The translations under genes and the position numbers were made by a program. A DNA stretch of 64,000 nucleotides, taken from positions 62,001 to 126,000 of the forward strand of contig NZ_FOQK01000004.1 in the NCBI RefSeq assembly GCF_900113715.1, given 5' to 3'. Positions 1-8,531 of the stretch are shown piece by piece. A model generated the notes under the pieces. That model saw only the letters and a program-made list of their open reading frames with translations. It was not told where the DNA came from and ran no database searches. This DNA is from Pseudoselenomonas ruminantium. GTDB lineage: Bacteria; Bacillota; Negativicutes; Selenomonadales; Selenomonadaceae. The first letter of the stretch is position 1. Each line of letters begins with the position of its first letter.

Positions 1-893
1 TACAGGAAAGTCAGCTAGACATGCTTCGGAAGCTGACATTACAAGATGATGACTATTTGGAGTTGCAACACTTATGCAAGGAATGTGGTGTGGAGTTTAT
101 ATCAACCCCATTTGATAGTGATAGCTTACATTTCTTGATTACACAGTGCGATATGCCTTTTATAAAAGTGTCTTCGGGAGAGATAAGTAATGCGCCATTC
201 CTTTTTGAGATTGCGAGAACGGGAAAGCCAGTAGTATTGTCTACTGGTATGGCAACGTTGGGGGAAGTTGAAAAAGCATTAGCGGTATTATCTTACGGAT
301 ATCTGCAGGTGGAGTTTCCATCTAGTTATCAGGAGGTACAGAGGGTATATGTGTCACAAGAAGGTCAAAATATTCTACGAGACAAAGTACAACTCTTGCA
401 TTGTACTACTCAATATCCGGCATCTGTCAATCAAGTAAATTTAAAGGCAATGGAAACATTGAAGAGTGCATTCGGATTGTCGGTGGGGTATTCTGATCAC
501 ACAGAAGGAATAGCTGTTCCTGTGGCGGCGGCGGCTAGAGGGGCAGTCATTATTGAAAAACATTTTACGTTGGATAAGTCATTAGCTGGTCCTGATCATA
601 AGGCGTCTTTAGACATAAATGAATTGAGAAAAATGGTAAAGTCTATAAGAAATGTGGAGCAGGCCATTGGCAGTGGGGGGAAAATACCTGCCTTAGAAGA
701 ACAGTTCAACATTGATATTGTGAGAAAGAGCTTGGTAGCAAAGGATAATATTGCGAAAGGCGATACATTTTCGTTAAGAAATCTTGCTGCAAAACGAGAT
801 GGGACAGGTATTAGTCCTATGGATATATGGGATGTGTTGGGGAAGAAAGCAGAGCGTTCTTACCAAAAAGATGAGAAGATTGTAATAAGATGA
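1..893 (+). CDS. N-acetylneuraminate/legionaminate synthase family protein, 5' partial
   Basis: This is a NeuB/LegI-type synthase that condenses phosphoenolpyruvate with an N-acyl-mannosamine-type sugar to make a nonulosonic acid. The reading frame is open from base 3, before the first Met at 21, with residues QESQLDM that match the interior of the family, so the N-terminal part (about 60 residues) lies outside the window. Family motifs are visible: STG at the barrel, HCTTQYP, YSDHTEG, EKHFTLDK and GPDHKASL, followed by a C-terminal SAF (antifreeze-like) domain over the last 60 residues. The downstream PtmE-like gene suggests legionaminic rather than neuraminic acid, but that is inference. 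No CMP-sugar synthetase is seen in the window. Confidence 0.9.
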   Translation, partial: QESQLDMLRKLTLQDDDYLELQHLCKECGVEFISTPFDSDSLHFLITQCDMPFIKVSSGEISNAPFLFEIARTGKPVVLSTGMATLGEVEKALAVLSYGYLQVEFPSSYQEVQRVYVSQEGQNILRDKVQLLHCTTQYPASVNQVNLKAMETLKSAFGLSVGYSDHTEGIAVPVAAAARGAVIIEKHFTLDKSLAGPDHKASLDINELRKMVKSIRNVEQAIGSGGKIPALEEQFNIDIVRKSLVAKDNIAKGDTFSLRNLAAKRDGTGISPMDIWDVLGKKAERSYQKDEKIVIR

Positions 894-908
894 TGAGGGT
901 TCGGTCTT

Positions 909-1961
909 ATGAATAACTGGGAAATATGTTTGCTAGATTCATCTGCACGTGTAGTGGATGCAGCAAGAGTGATTGATGCAAGTATTGCTAAAATTGCTTT
1001 GGTAGTGGATAAAGATCGAAAATTGTTGGGATGTATTACTGATTATGATGTACGTAAGGCTGTACTTTGCGGGATGGATTTGTTAGAGAATAAGGCTTTA
1101 TCGATAATGAATGCGAATCCAAAAGTTATAGAATCCAGTGCATCGAACATATTGATTCACCAAACGATGTTGAATAAGAATGTTCGACAATTGCCATTGG
1201 TGGATTCTAAAGGATGTCTTTGTGGACTCAGAATTTTGAGCGAATTTGATATAAGTCGCCTAAAGCATAGTAATCCTGTTATTTTGATGGCTGGAGGATT
1301 GGGGACACGGCTTCGACCACTTACGGATAAATGTCCAAAGCCACTACTTCGTATAGGTGACAAACCGATTATGGAAATAATTTTAGAGAGCTTTATACAA
1401 CAAGGTTTCTCTAACTTTTATATATCTGTGAATTACAAAGCTGATATGATAGAAGATTACTTTGGGGATGGGAACAGATATGGAATAAGTATTAACTATA
1501 TTAGAGAAAAGAAACGGTTGGGGACGGCGGGGGCACTTAGTTTGTTGCCAGATAACATTGAGGAGCCAGTGTTGGTAATGAATGGAGACCTATTAACCAA
1601 GGTGGATTTTGGTCAGTTGCTAGACTGCCATAATTATCGTCATGCTGATGCTACAATGTGCGTACGTGAATATAGATATCAAGTGCCATATGGCGTAGTT
1701 GATATAGCTGATGAAAAAGAATGGGTAATTACTGGATTGACGGAAAAGCCAGTGCATTCAGCGTTTGTGAATGCGGGAATATATATGCTCAATCCGGAAG
1801 TGATAAAGGATATACCGAAGGATACATATTTCGATATGACAGATGTATTCGCGTTAAATATAGAAAAAAATAGAAAAAACATGGCATTTCCTATTCGTGA
1901 GTATTGGATGGATGTAGGGAGAATGGAAGACTTTGAGAGGGCAAGAGAGGATTTTTTATAA
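909..1961 (+). CDS. CBS-domain sugar-1-phosphate nucleotidyltransferase (PtmE-like)
   Basis: The protein (350 aa) has a pair of CBS domains at about residues 1-120 followed by a NTP_transferase domain starting with the signature ILMAGGLGTRLRPLT and PKPLLRIGDKPI. This architecture is that of Campylobacter PtmE, the glucosamine-1-phosphate guanylyltransferase that makes the GDP-sugar precursor of legionaminic acid. It follows the synthase gene by 15 bases, so the two are probably co-transcribed. The CBS pair probably senses a nucleotide (inference). A mannose-1-phosphate guanylyltransferase role is the main alternative. The weak GAGGG upstream is the only ribosome site seen. Confidence 0.8.
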   Translation: MNNWEICLLDSSARVVDAARVIDASIAKIALVVDKDRKLLGCITDYDVRKAVLCGMDLLENKALSIMNANPKVIESSASNILIHQTMLNKNVRQLPLVDSKGCLCGLRILSEFDISRLKHSNPVILMAGGLGTRLRPLTDKCPKPLLRIGDKPIMEIILESFIQQGFSNFYISVNYKADMIEDYFGDGNRYGISINYIREKKRLGTAGALSLLPDNIEEPVLVMNGDLLTKVDFGQLLDCHNYRHADATMCVREYRYQVPYGVVDIADEKEWVITGLTEKPVHSAFVNAGIYMLNPEVIKDIPKDTYFDMTDVFALNIEKNRKNMAFPIREYWMDVGRMEDFERAREDFL

Positions 1962-2069
1962 GGAGAACAATAAAACTGAAGTAGTACACTTTCATACTGA
2001 TTTATGAATTTAGTTGTGCTTCAAATTGAAAATAATTGATATTAGATATAAAAAGGATATGGTAAACTG

Positions 2070-2723
2070 ATGAGATGTACAATGCTTCCTGAAGAGTTGA
2101 AAGATTACGTGTCTGCACAAATGAGTCATTTTTTTCCTGATGGACAGTCTTGTAGGACAGATAGCTATTTCAAAAAAGGATTTGATATGGCTATGGAAAG
2201 AACAGAAAAATGTTTTTCGCATATTGCTGTTAGAGGTTATCGAAAAGATGGCGTGGCATATTTCAATCATTTACATATGGATCAATATGGAACTTTTTTG
2301 TATTATTTATCAAATAGCATCTACAAAGTAATTGGAGAAAATAACTGGATGAGTGATAAGTTGATTCTTCTTAATCGTAGTTTATTAGGATGCTGGTTCT
2401 CATATAAATGTAAGTTGCCAGATGTGTTTTGTTTGGATCATCCTGTTGGAACTGTACTTGGAAACATAGAATATTCCAATTATTTATATATTTCACAGAA
2501 CGTAACAATAGAAACAGGCGGGAGTAAAATTGGAGAATATGTCGCTTTATTTTCAGGAGCTACTTTAATAAAAAATTGTGAAATAGAAGACGAATGTTCC
2601 ATTGGGGCTGGTGTTGTCCTGAGACGTAGCGCGGTTCCATCAGGCCATATTGTCTATTGTAAAGATGGAATAAATTATATTCAAAAAAGTGACAAATGTG
2701 TTGCAAAAAAAATTTTTATATAA
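2070..2723 (+). CDS. Left-handed beta-helix (serine acetyltransferase-like) transferase
   Basis: This 217-residue protein has an uncharacterised N-terminal half and, from about residue 125, imperfect hexapeptide repeats (VGTVLG, IGEYVALFSGA, IEDECSIGAG) typical of left-handed beta-helix acyltransferases of the CysE type. A Shine-Dalgarno AAAAGGA lies 12 bases before ATG. It sits in the glycan locus, so it probably O- or N-acetylates a sugar or sugar nucleotide, but serine acetyltransferase activity cannot be excluded. The 108 bases before it hold an orphan AAGGAGAA just after the ptmE-like stop without a following start codon. Confidence 0.65.
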   Translation: MRCTMLPEELKDYVSAQMSHFFPDGQSCRTDSYFKKGFDMAMERTEKCFSHIAVRGYRKDGVAYFNHLHMDQYGTFLYYLSNSIYKVIGENNWMSDKLILLNRSLLGCWFSYKCKLPDVFCLDHPVGTVLGNIEYSNYLYISQNVTIETGGSKIGEYVALFSGATLIKNCEIEDECSIGAGVVLRRSAVPSGHIVYCKDGINYIQKSDKCVAKKIFI

Positions 2724-2782
2724 CTTTATAACAAGTCGATAATAAAGCGAACTGTTGTATGTATCGTTGTAAGGTGGTTTAA

Positions 2783-3679
2783 TTGAAAAGTGTAATTGTA
2801 ACAGGAGCCGCCGGTTTTGCCGGTTGTAATCTTGTAGAAATGTTGATGAAAAAAGATTACTTTGTTTATGCAGTGGTACGTCCTGATTCGGCGCATAATT
2901 TTCGCTTATTGGAGTCGAATCGTTTAAAAATAATCGAATGTCGTATGCAGGATTATAATGAATTGCATCGATATATCGAAGGGCCTTGTGATGCATTATA
3001 TCACCTCGCTTGGCAAGCGGGAGGGTTTAAGGAACAAAAACAATGCATAGCTTTTTCCATAGAGGCGCTTAAGGCGGCAAAACGTATTGGTTGTAAAAGA
3101 TTTATAGGTGCGGGTACGCAGGCAGAATATGGGCCGCAAAAGGGGCTAATAACGGAAAATATTTGCCCAAATCCTACTACCGCATATGGTGCATCTAAAT
3201 TGGCTGCATGTGTGCTGACTAGGCAGCTAGCTAATGATTTGGAGATAGAATGGGTGTGGGGGCGTATTTTCAGTTTGTATGGGAAATACGAACCATACGG
3301 GAGGATGTTGCCTGATTTAATAAAAGCCTTAAAGAGGGATGATGAATTCCATTTATCTGCGGCAACACAGAACTGGGATTATCTGTATTCGTCAGATGGT
3401 GCTGAGGCATTGATCGCTTTGGGAGAGAAGGGGAAGGATGGCGAAATATATAACGTTGCTAATGGAGATTTTCATCCATTAAAATATTTTACTGAGGAAA
3501 TAAGGAAACTCATCGCGCCAAATGGCAATCTTCTGTATGGAGAAGAAGTTGTAAATGCTACATCTTTACAAGTTTCAGTAGATAAAATATATAAGGACAC
3601 AGGATGGAGAGCTCAAATTGAATTCAAAAAAGGGATTGCTATGACGAATAAATATCTTAGTGATATTGAAAAGGTGTAG
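2783..3679 (+). CDS. NAD-dependent epimerase/dehydratase (extended SDR)
   Basis: The 298-residue protein begins with a Rossmann glycine motif TGAAGFAG and carries the SDR active-site YGASK at about residue 136, the layout of nucleotide-sugar epimerases, dehydratases or reductases. The start is TTG, preceded by AAGGTGG at proper spacing. It is shorter than typical GalE/RmlB proteins (about 330 residues), so a reductase such as an RmlD/Fcl-like or CDP-sugar reductase is possible. The substrate cannot be read from the sequence. It lies in the glycan locus, 59 bases after the acetyltransferase-like gene and 12 bases before a glycosyltransferase. Confidence 0.75.
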   Translation: MKSVIVTGAAGFAGCNLVEMLMKKDYFVYAVVRPDSAHNFRLLESNRLKIIECRMQDYNELHRYIEGPCDALYHLAWQAGGFKEQKQCIAFSIEALKAAKRIGCKRFIGAGTQAEYGPQKGLITENICPNPTTAYGASKLAACVLTRQLANDLEIEWVWGRIFSLYGKYEPYGRMLPDLIKALKRDDEFHLSAATQNWDYLYSSDGAEALIALGEKGKDGEIYNVANGDFHPLKYFTEEIRKLIAPNGNLLYGEEVVNATSLQVSVDKIYKDTGWRAQIEFKKGIAMTNKYLSDIEKV

Positions 3680-3691
3680 GGTGATATTGCT

Positions 3692-4921
3692 TTGAAAAAA
3701 ATTGTGTACTACTATGATGGTGCAAAGTACTGGGATTCAAATGATAAACATAACGCTGAGGTGATTTATCAATCTGCACTTATTGAAAAAGAAAAATTTG
3801 AGAATCTAGGATATTCAGTAATATTATGTAATACATGTAATTGGGAAGATATAGGAAAAGTATTAGATCTTTTCAGAAAAGATGATGTATTTTTTTCGAT
3901 TGGAATAAATGCTGCTGGTTTGGATCTTTATATGGAAGATGGAAAAGGCTTGTACGAATGTTATGATGTACCGCATATTTCTCTAAATGCAGATCAGCCA
4001 TATGCAGGGTCAGAAAGCTTTTACATAGGGCGGTTGCGTAATGCAAGGTGTAATAATTTGATTATTGGTACCAATAATGGATACTCGGTAGTAAAATGTA
4101 TGGAAATGGCTCACTTCAAAAGTAAGATTCGTGCATTTTTTGATAATGTTACATATTATGAGGTCGATGAAGAATCGTTAAATTATGAACGAGATATTGA
4201 CGTGTTGCACACGGGGCGGTTGTACACAACTGATACGTTACGACGTAGCTGGAATACAGAACCGATGCCTATGAAACTTAGAAACATACTAAATGAAGTG
4301 GCAGATTATTTAGAAAATCAAGCTGTATCTGTTTATCATGCGTTTAAAAAAGTAACCGATGTTTATCATGAAGAAGAATTATTGGAAAAGATATATACAT
4401 ATTTCCAAGTAATGTTTAACTATATTATTCGGTGGCGAAGACAAAAATTAGTGGATGTTTTGATCGAGAATGAAGTGCCGATTACAATGTGTGATGCATC
4501 TTGGCTAGATTATAAATATGCTAAGAAAATGAGAATTTTAGGTACTAACCATGCGGAGACAATGGAGTTGTACAAGAGAGCCAAAATATTGGTATCAGAC
4601 CTTGCGGGTTTCAATAACGTAACGCACGGAAGAAATATAGAGGCAATATCTCGTGGTGTAGCTGTTGTAAGCGAGTATAGTCCATTTTTAGATGAAGAAT
4701 TTAAAAGATATAATGCGATTGAGTTGTTCAACTGGAATAATGTTTACAGGGTTCCTGAAATGGTAGAATGTTTATTGAATGATGACAATAAACGTACTGT
4801 TATGGCGAGAAAAGCCTTTGATATCATTAAGTATAAATTTACTCCAGAGAATAATGCAAAAGCAGTCTTATCTGTGATTGATACATACTTAAGAAATAGA
4901 GATGGTGAAGTACATGGATAA
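3692..4921 (+). CDS. CgeB-like glycosyltransferase (GT-B type)
   Basis: The 409-residue protein has a C-terminal half resembling the CgeB/GT1-like donor-binding domain: a conserved stretch with NVTHGRNIEAISRG followed by small-residue and acidic positions (SEYSPFLDEE) and a C-terminal helix region. The start is TTG after a GGTG-rich site. The gene overlaps the next glycosyltransferase by 20 bases, which suggests translational coupling. Donor and acceptor are unknown. Confidence in glycosyltransferase assignment is moderate because the N-terminal half has no clear motif. Confidence 0.6.
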   Translation: MKKIVYYYDGAKYWDSNDKHNAEVIYQSALIEKEKFENLGYSVILCNTCNWEDIGKVLDLFRKDDVFFSIGINAAGLDLYMEDGKGLYECYDVPHISLNADQPYAGSESFYIGRLRNARCNNLIIGTNNGYSVVKCMEMAHFKSKIRAFFDNVTYYEVDEESLNYERDIDVLHTGRLYTTDTLRRSWNTEPMPMKLRNILNEVADYLENQAVSVYHAFKKVTDVYHEEELLEKIYTYFQVMFNYIIRWRRQKLVDVLIENEVPITMCDASWLDYKYAKKMRILGTNHAETMELYKRAKILVSDLAGFNNVTHGRNIEAISRGVAVVSEYSPFLDEEFKRYNAIELFNWNNVYRVPEMVECLLNDDNKRTVMARKAFDIIKYKFTPENNAKAVLSVIDTYLRNRDGEVHG

Positions 4922-6104
4922 CGGGATATCGGTAATTGCTACATTAAAAGATGGTACTGATTCTGGTAGTCTTAAATGGTGCATACAATCTATCCTTAAT
5001 CAGACGACACTACCAAATGATATTGTTGTGATTGTGGAAAAAAAAAGTAAAACGATAAATAAGGTGATAGGAAATTTATCCCGAGAAGTAGCCAATATAA
5101 ATTTTATTATAAAATCCAATGGAAATAATACATCTTCTCGATTTATCGGTGCAAAGTACGCAAAGTGTGATTGGCTAGCGTTCATAGATTCTGATGATCG
5201 TTGGGTTATGGATAAACTAGAGAGTTATTTAGAAGAAATAAAACGTGTGGAATACGCATCAGATACAGTGATTATATCTGATGCGTATATTGGATATATC
5301 AATAAGGATGTCCCTGGAGTGATAGATACGAAAGTTGAACATATGCAGATTGATTTTTCAAAGCAATCTGCATACCATAAGGCTCGACTTGAATACTATC
5401 CACATATATTTTCTGGATTGCTTGTTTCTAAGAATTATTTTTTAGAATCTTTTGATGGTACAGTACGTGATGATTGGTCGTTGTTCTTTAATTTGATTGA
5501 TAAAGCAAATGTCATTCGTATGGATAAATTATATTATATACATACGATTGATTTGTCTAAAATTGTATTATATACAACAAATGATTTACTGAGACGAGTT
5601 GCTTGGTTGGAAAAAAATAAAAAAGCATATCTAGACATGTTTGGAGTTTCATACTATGACAGATATTTAAAAAATATATATTATAGATCAAAAAAGCTTA
5701 ATCTGCGACTTGTTAGAGATAAAGTTATAGATATACTTGGAGATGAGAATAAAATAGACATTAATCAGGAATCTGATATGCTGATTGATTTCTTAAATAA
5801 ACATGATTTTGTTGCATGCTATGGAGCAGGATATTTTGGTGATGAAATTACAAAGTTTATCAAAGGCTTAGCAAAGAGAATAGAGTGTATTATTGTATCT
5901 GATGGACAAAAGAGGTTTACAGATTTGAATGGATTTGTTGTAAAAGAGTATTCTGAAATTAATTTAAGCGATTATGACGGAATCGTTTTAGCTATGGATT
6001 TAATAAAATACCCAGATATGAAGAATGAACTTAGGTCGAAATATTTGGGTGATATATTTACGATTACATATGAGGGAATAAAAACTTTGAAGGCTATTTT
6101 GTAG
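4902..6104 (+). CDS. GT2 glycosyltransferase with C-terminal Rossmann-like module
   Basis: The N-terminal part is a GT-A fold with the metal-binding motif DSDD (in AFIDSDDRW, about residue 98) and a family-2 layout (ISVIATLKDG, SILNQT). The last 100 residues form a separate module starting with a glycine motif YGAGYFG and a downstream VSD, which resembles modules in four other proteins of this locus. The start could be ATG 4902 or ATG 4914. GGTG upstream of 4914 favours the shorter form. It overlaps the preceding gene. It probably adds a sugar in surface glycan assembly. Donor and linkage are unknown. Confidence 0.75.
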   Translation: MVKYMDNGISVIATLKDGTDSGSLKWCIQSILNQTTLPNDIVVIVEKKSKTINKVIGNLSREVANINFIIKSNGNNTSSRFIGAKYAKCDWLAFIDSDDRWVMDKLESYLEEIKRVEYASDTVIISDAYIGYINKDVPGVIDTKVEHMQIDFSKQSAYHKARLEYYPHIFSGLLVSKNYFLESFDGTVRDDWSLFFNLIDKANVIRMDKLYYIHTIDLSKIVLYTTNDLLRRVAWLEKNKKAYLDMFGVSYYDRYLKNIYYRSKKLNLRLVRDKVIDILGDENKIDINQESDMLIDFLNKHDFVACYGAGYFGDEITKFIKGLAKRIECIIVSDGQKRFTDLNGFVVKEYSEINLSDYDGIVLAMDLIKYPDMKNELRSKYLGDIFTITYEGIKTLKAIL

Positions 6105-6184
6105 GGGTCAAGATTTTTGATGACAATATATTTACCATGATACATGCAGGCGTTATGACGTTGGAGAAAGGATGATGGGATTCC

Positions 6185-7279
6185 ATGCTTACAGAGCAGC
6201 TTAAACAAGATTTGGATCATACCTTTAGATGCTTATCAAAGAATGAAAAAGAGAGGTTAAGTGGTGGTACGGTGCTGATTACTGGTAGTGCCGGATTTAT
6301 AGGGTATTATTTTACCCATTTCTTTTATCAATTCAAAGAGGAACTGAAAATAAAAAAAGTGATTTGCTTGGATAATTTCATGTTGGGAGAGCCGAAGTGG
6401 CTGAGGGAAATAGCTGCCGACCAGGATTTCATCATCAAGAAGTTTGATATTATCAAGGACAGGCTGGAAGATATACCGGAAGCAAATGAAGCGAATTATA
6501 TCATCCATATGGCTTCTATAGCTTCGCCTACTTTTTATCGCCTGCATCCCATAGAAACAATAGATGCAAATATCTGGGGGCTGCGCCGACTTTTTGATTT
6601 CTATAAAGATAAAGATATAGCAGGTTTTCTTTTTTTCTCTTCCAGCGAATTGTATGGAGATCCAGTGCCGGAGGCAGTGCCTACATCTGAGGAGTATAAT
6701 GGTAATGTAAGTGCTACTGGCCCTAGGGCTTGCTATGATGAGTCTAAGCGTTTTGGGGAAACCATGTGTAGGCTCTTTGCTCAGGAATACAAAATGCCTA
6801 TAGGTGTTGTACGTCCTTTCAATAACTATGGTCCTGGTATGAAACTGAATGATAAGCGTGTCCCTGCGGATTTTGCCAAGAATGTGCGGGAGGGAAAGGA
6901 TATAGTTATCCTTTCCAATGGAGCGCCCAGCAGAACTTTCTGCTATATTGCCGATTCGGTAACTGGATATCTGAAAATACTTCTGCATGGAAAATATGAT
7001 TATTTTAATATCGGTATTGACAAGCCTGAGATTTCTGTGGCAGAACTGGCCAGAATTTACAAGGAAGCAGGAAGGGCGATATTCGGTTATGAGGGAGAAG
7101 TGAGGTATGCGGTGTCTGAAGATGCTGAGTATCTTACCAACAATCCCCAGCGTCGTTGCCCAGTAATCGAAAAGGCAAGAAACATACTCTCCTATGAGCC
7201 TTCAATATATGTGGAGGAAGGTGTAAAGAGGTTCCTAAGATTTATCAAGGAAAGTCCGGAGGAAAATCTTATATGGTAA
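6185..7279 (+). CDS. UDP-glucuronate decarboxylase-like (UXS) SDR enzyme
   Basis: The protein (364 aa) has GSAGFIG at residues 34-40, SSSELYG, and the motif GPRACYDESKR with the catalytic Tyr-X3-Lys near residue 183. That CYDE(S/G)KR form is characteristic of UDP-glucuronate decarboxylases, which make UDP-xylose through a 4-keto pentose, and is less usual in dTDP-glucose 4,6-dehydratases. The next gene is a UDP-glucose dehydrogenase, overlapping by 7 bases, which supplies UDP-glucuronate and supports the assignment. Composition is less AT-rich than the preceding genes. Whether UDP-xylose or the 4-keto intermediate is the real product is not known. Confidence 0.8.
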   Translation: MLTEQLKQDLDHTFRCLSKNEKERLSGGTVLITGSAGFIGYYFTHFFYQFKEELKIKKVICLDNFMLGEPKWLREIAADQDFIIKKFDIIKDRLEDIPEANEANYIIHMASIASPTFYRLHPIETIDANIWGLRRLFDFYKDKDIAGFLFFSSSELYGDPVPEAVPTSEEYNGNVSATGPRACYDESKRFGETMCRLFAQEYKMPIGVVRPFNNYGPGMKLNDKRVPADFAKNVREGKDIVILSNGAPSRTFCYIADSVTGYLKILLHGKYDYFNIGIDKPEISVAELARIYKEAGRAIFGYEGEVRYAVSEDAEYLTNNPQRRCPVIEKARNILSYEPSIYVEEGVKRFLRFIKESPEENLIW

Positions 7280-8514
7280 CAGTATTTGGTTTGGGGTTTG
7301 TGGGGCTTACGACGGCGTTAGGATTCGCTCATCTTGGCTATAAGGTTTATGGTATTGATGTTGATGCGGAGCGGAAAAGTATCCTTAGGAAGGGGCAGCT
7401 TCCTTTTATGGAGCCAGAAATGGAAGATGTGCTTAAAGATAACTTAGGCAACAGATTCTTTGTGACTGATGATGTTGAAACGGCAGTGAAAGACAGTGAT
7501 TTTGTTTTCTATTGTGTGGGAACTCCATATGGTAGGGACGGCAGCGCAGATTTGAAGTATCTTTTTTCTGCAGTGGATTCTACTCTTCAGGCCGTTCATG
7601 ATGAGAAATATCGGGTACTGGTTACAAAATCAACTATTCCCCCCTCTACTACCGCAGAGAAAATCTTGCCTTATGTACGAAGTAAGGGAGGTACGTCAGA
7701 GCGCTTTGGCGTAGCCAATAATCCAGAATTCCTGAGGGAGGGGCATTGCTGGGAAGATTTTCTGGGAGCAGATCGCATCGTGCTTGGCTCGGAAGACAAG
7801 AAAGCTCAAGCTATGCTTATTGCGCTTTATAAACCGATGGGGGTGCCTATCAAATGCGTATCTTCTTCCACCGGTGAGTTTATAAAATATCTTTCTAATA
7901 CACTCCTGGCCACCATGATTAGCTATTCTAATGAAATGGCTCAGGTGGCAGAGACGATAGGCGGCATTGACGTAGCAGACGCTTTTCATATCTTGCACAT
8001 GGACAAGCGTTGGAACGGTGGTACAATGGCATCATATGTGTATCCGGGATGCGGCTATGGTGGTTACTGTTTGCCTAAGGATACCAATGCACTTTTGGCG
8101 CAGTCCCGTGAAAAGGGGTTTGAGCCGCAGATTTTGAAAAATGTCATCGCAATTAATGACAACCGGCCAGCTGCTATGGCCCAAAATATAGCAGGAAAAT
8201 CTTATCATGATGCTGTCATTGGCATAATGGGGCTTTCATTCAAGCCTGAGTCAGATGATGTCCGTGATACTCCTGCTGCGCGTATTATCCGCGAGCTTAT
8301 CAAGATGGGCTATAAAAATATCAAGGCGTATGATCCTGTGGCCATGGACGAGTTTGCAAAGTACTATCCTGAGCTGGATATCGATTTTTTGCCGTCGGCG
8401 CAGGCAGTATATGCTGCTTCTGATAAAGTGGCTATCTTGACGGCTTGGGAAGAATTTAGGGAAATTCCTCAGTGGGGAGATAAACTTGTCATAGATTGCC
8501 GCTATATGCTTTGA
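7273..8514 (+). CDS. ugd: UDP-glucose 6-dehydrogenase family
   Basis: This is a nucleotide-sugar dehydrogenase of 413 residues with an N-terminal NAD-binding motif GLGFVG, a middle dimer domain with EFLREG, and the catalytic cysteine Cys266 in the motif GYGGYCLPKD, followed by a C-terminal UDP-binding domain (GLSFKPESDDVRDTP). It oxidises UDP-glucose to UDP-glucuronate in two NAD steps. It overlaps the UXS-like gene and is followed by the RfbH-like gene after 17 bases, so the three form a tight sub-operon. A UDP-ManNAc or GDP-mannose dehydrogenase is less likely given the neighbour. Confidence 0.88.
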   Translation: MVTVFGLGFVGLTTALGFAHLGYKVYGIDVDAERKSILRKGQLPFMEPEMEDVLKDNLGNRFFVTDDVETAVKDSDFVFYCVGTPYGRDGSADLKYLFSAVDSTLQAVHDEKYRVLVTKSTIPPSTTAEKILPYVRSKGGTSERFGVANNPEFLREGHCWEDFLGADRIVLGSEDKKAQAMLIALYKPMGVPIKCVSSSTGEFIKYLSNTLLATMISYSNEMAQVAETIGGIDVADAFHILHMDKRWNGGTMASYVYPGCGYGGYCLPKDTNALLAQSREKGFEPQILKNVIAINDNRPAAMAQNIAGKSYHDAVIGIMGLSFKPESDDVRDTPAARIIRELIKMGYKNIKAYDPVAMDEFAKYYPELDIDFLPSAQAVYAASDKVAILTAWEEFREIPQWGDKLVIDCRYML

Positions 8515-8531
8515 CTGTGAGGAGGAGAGCA

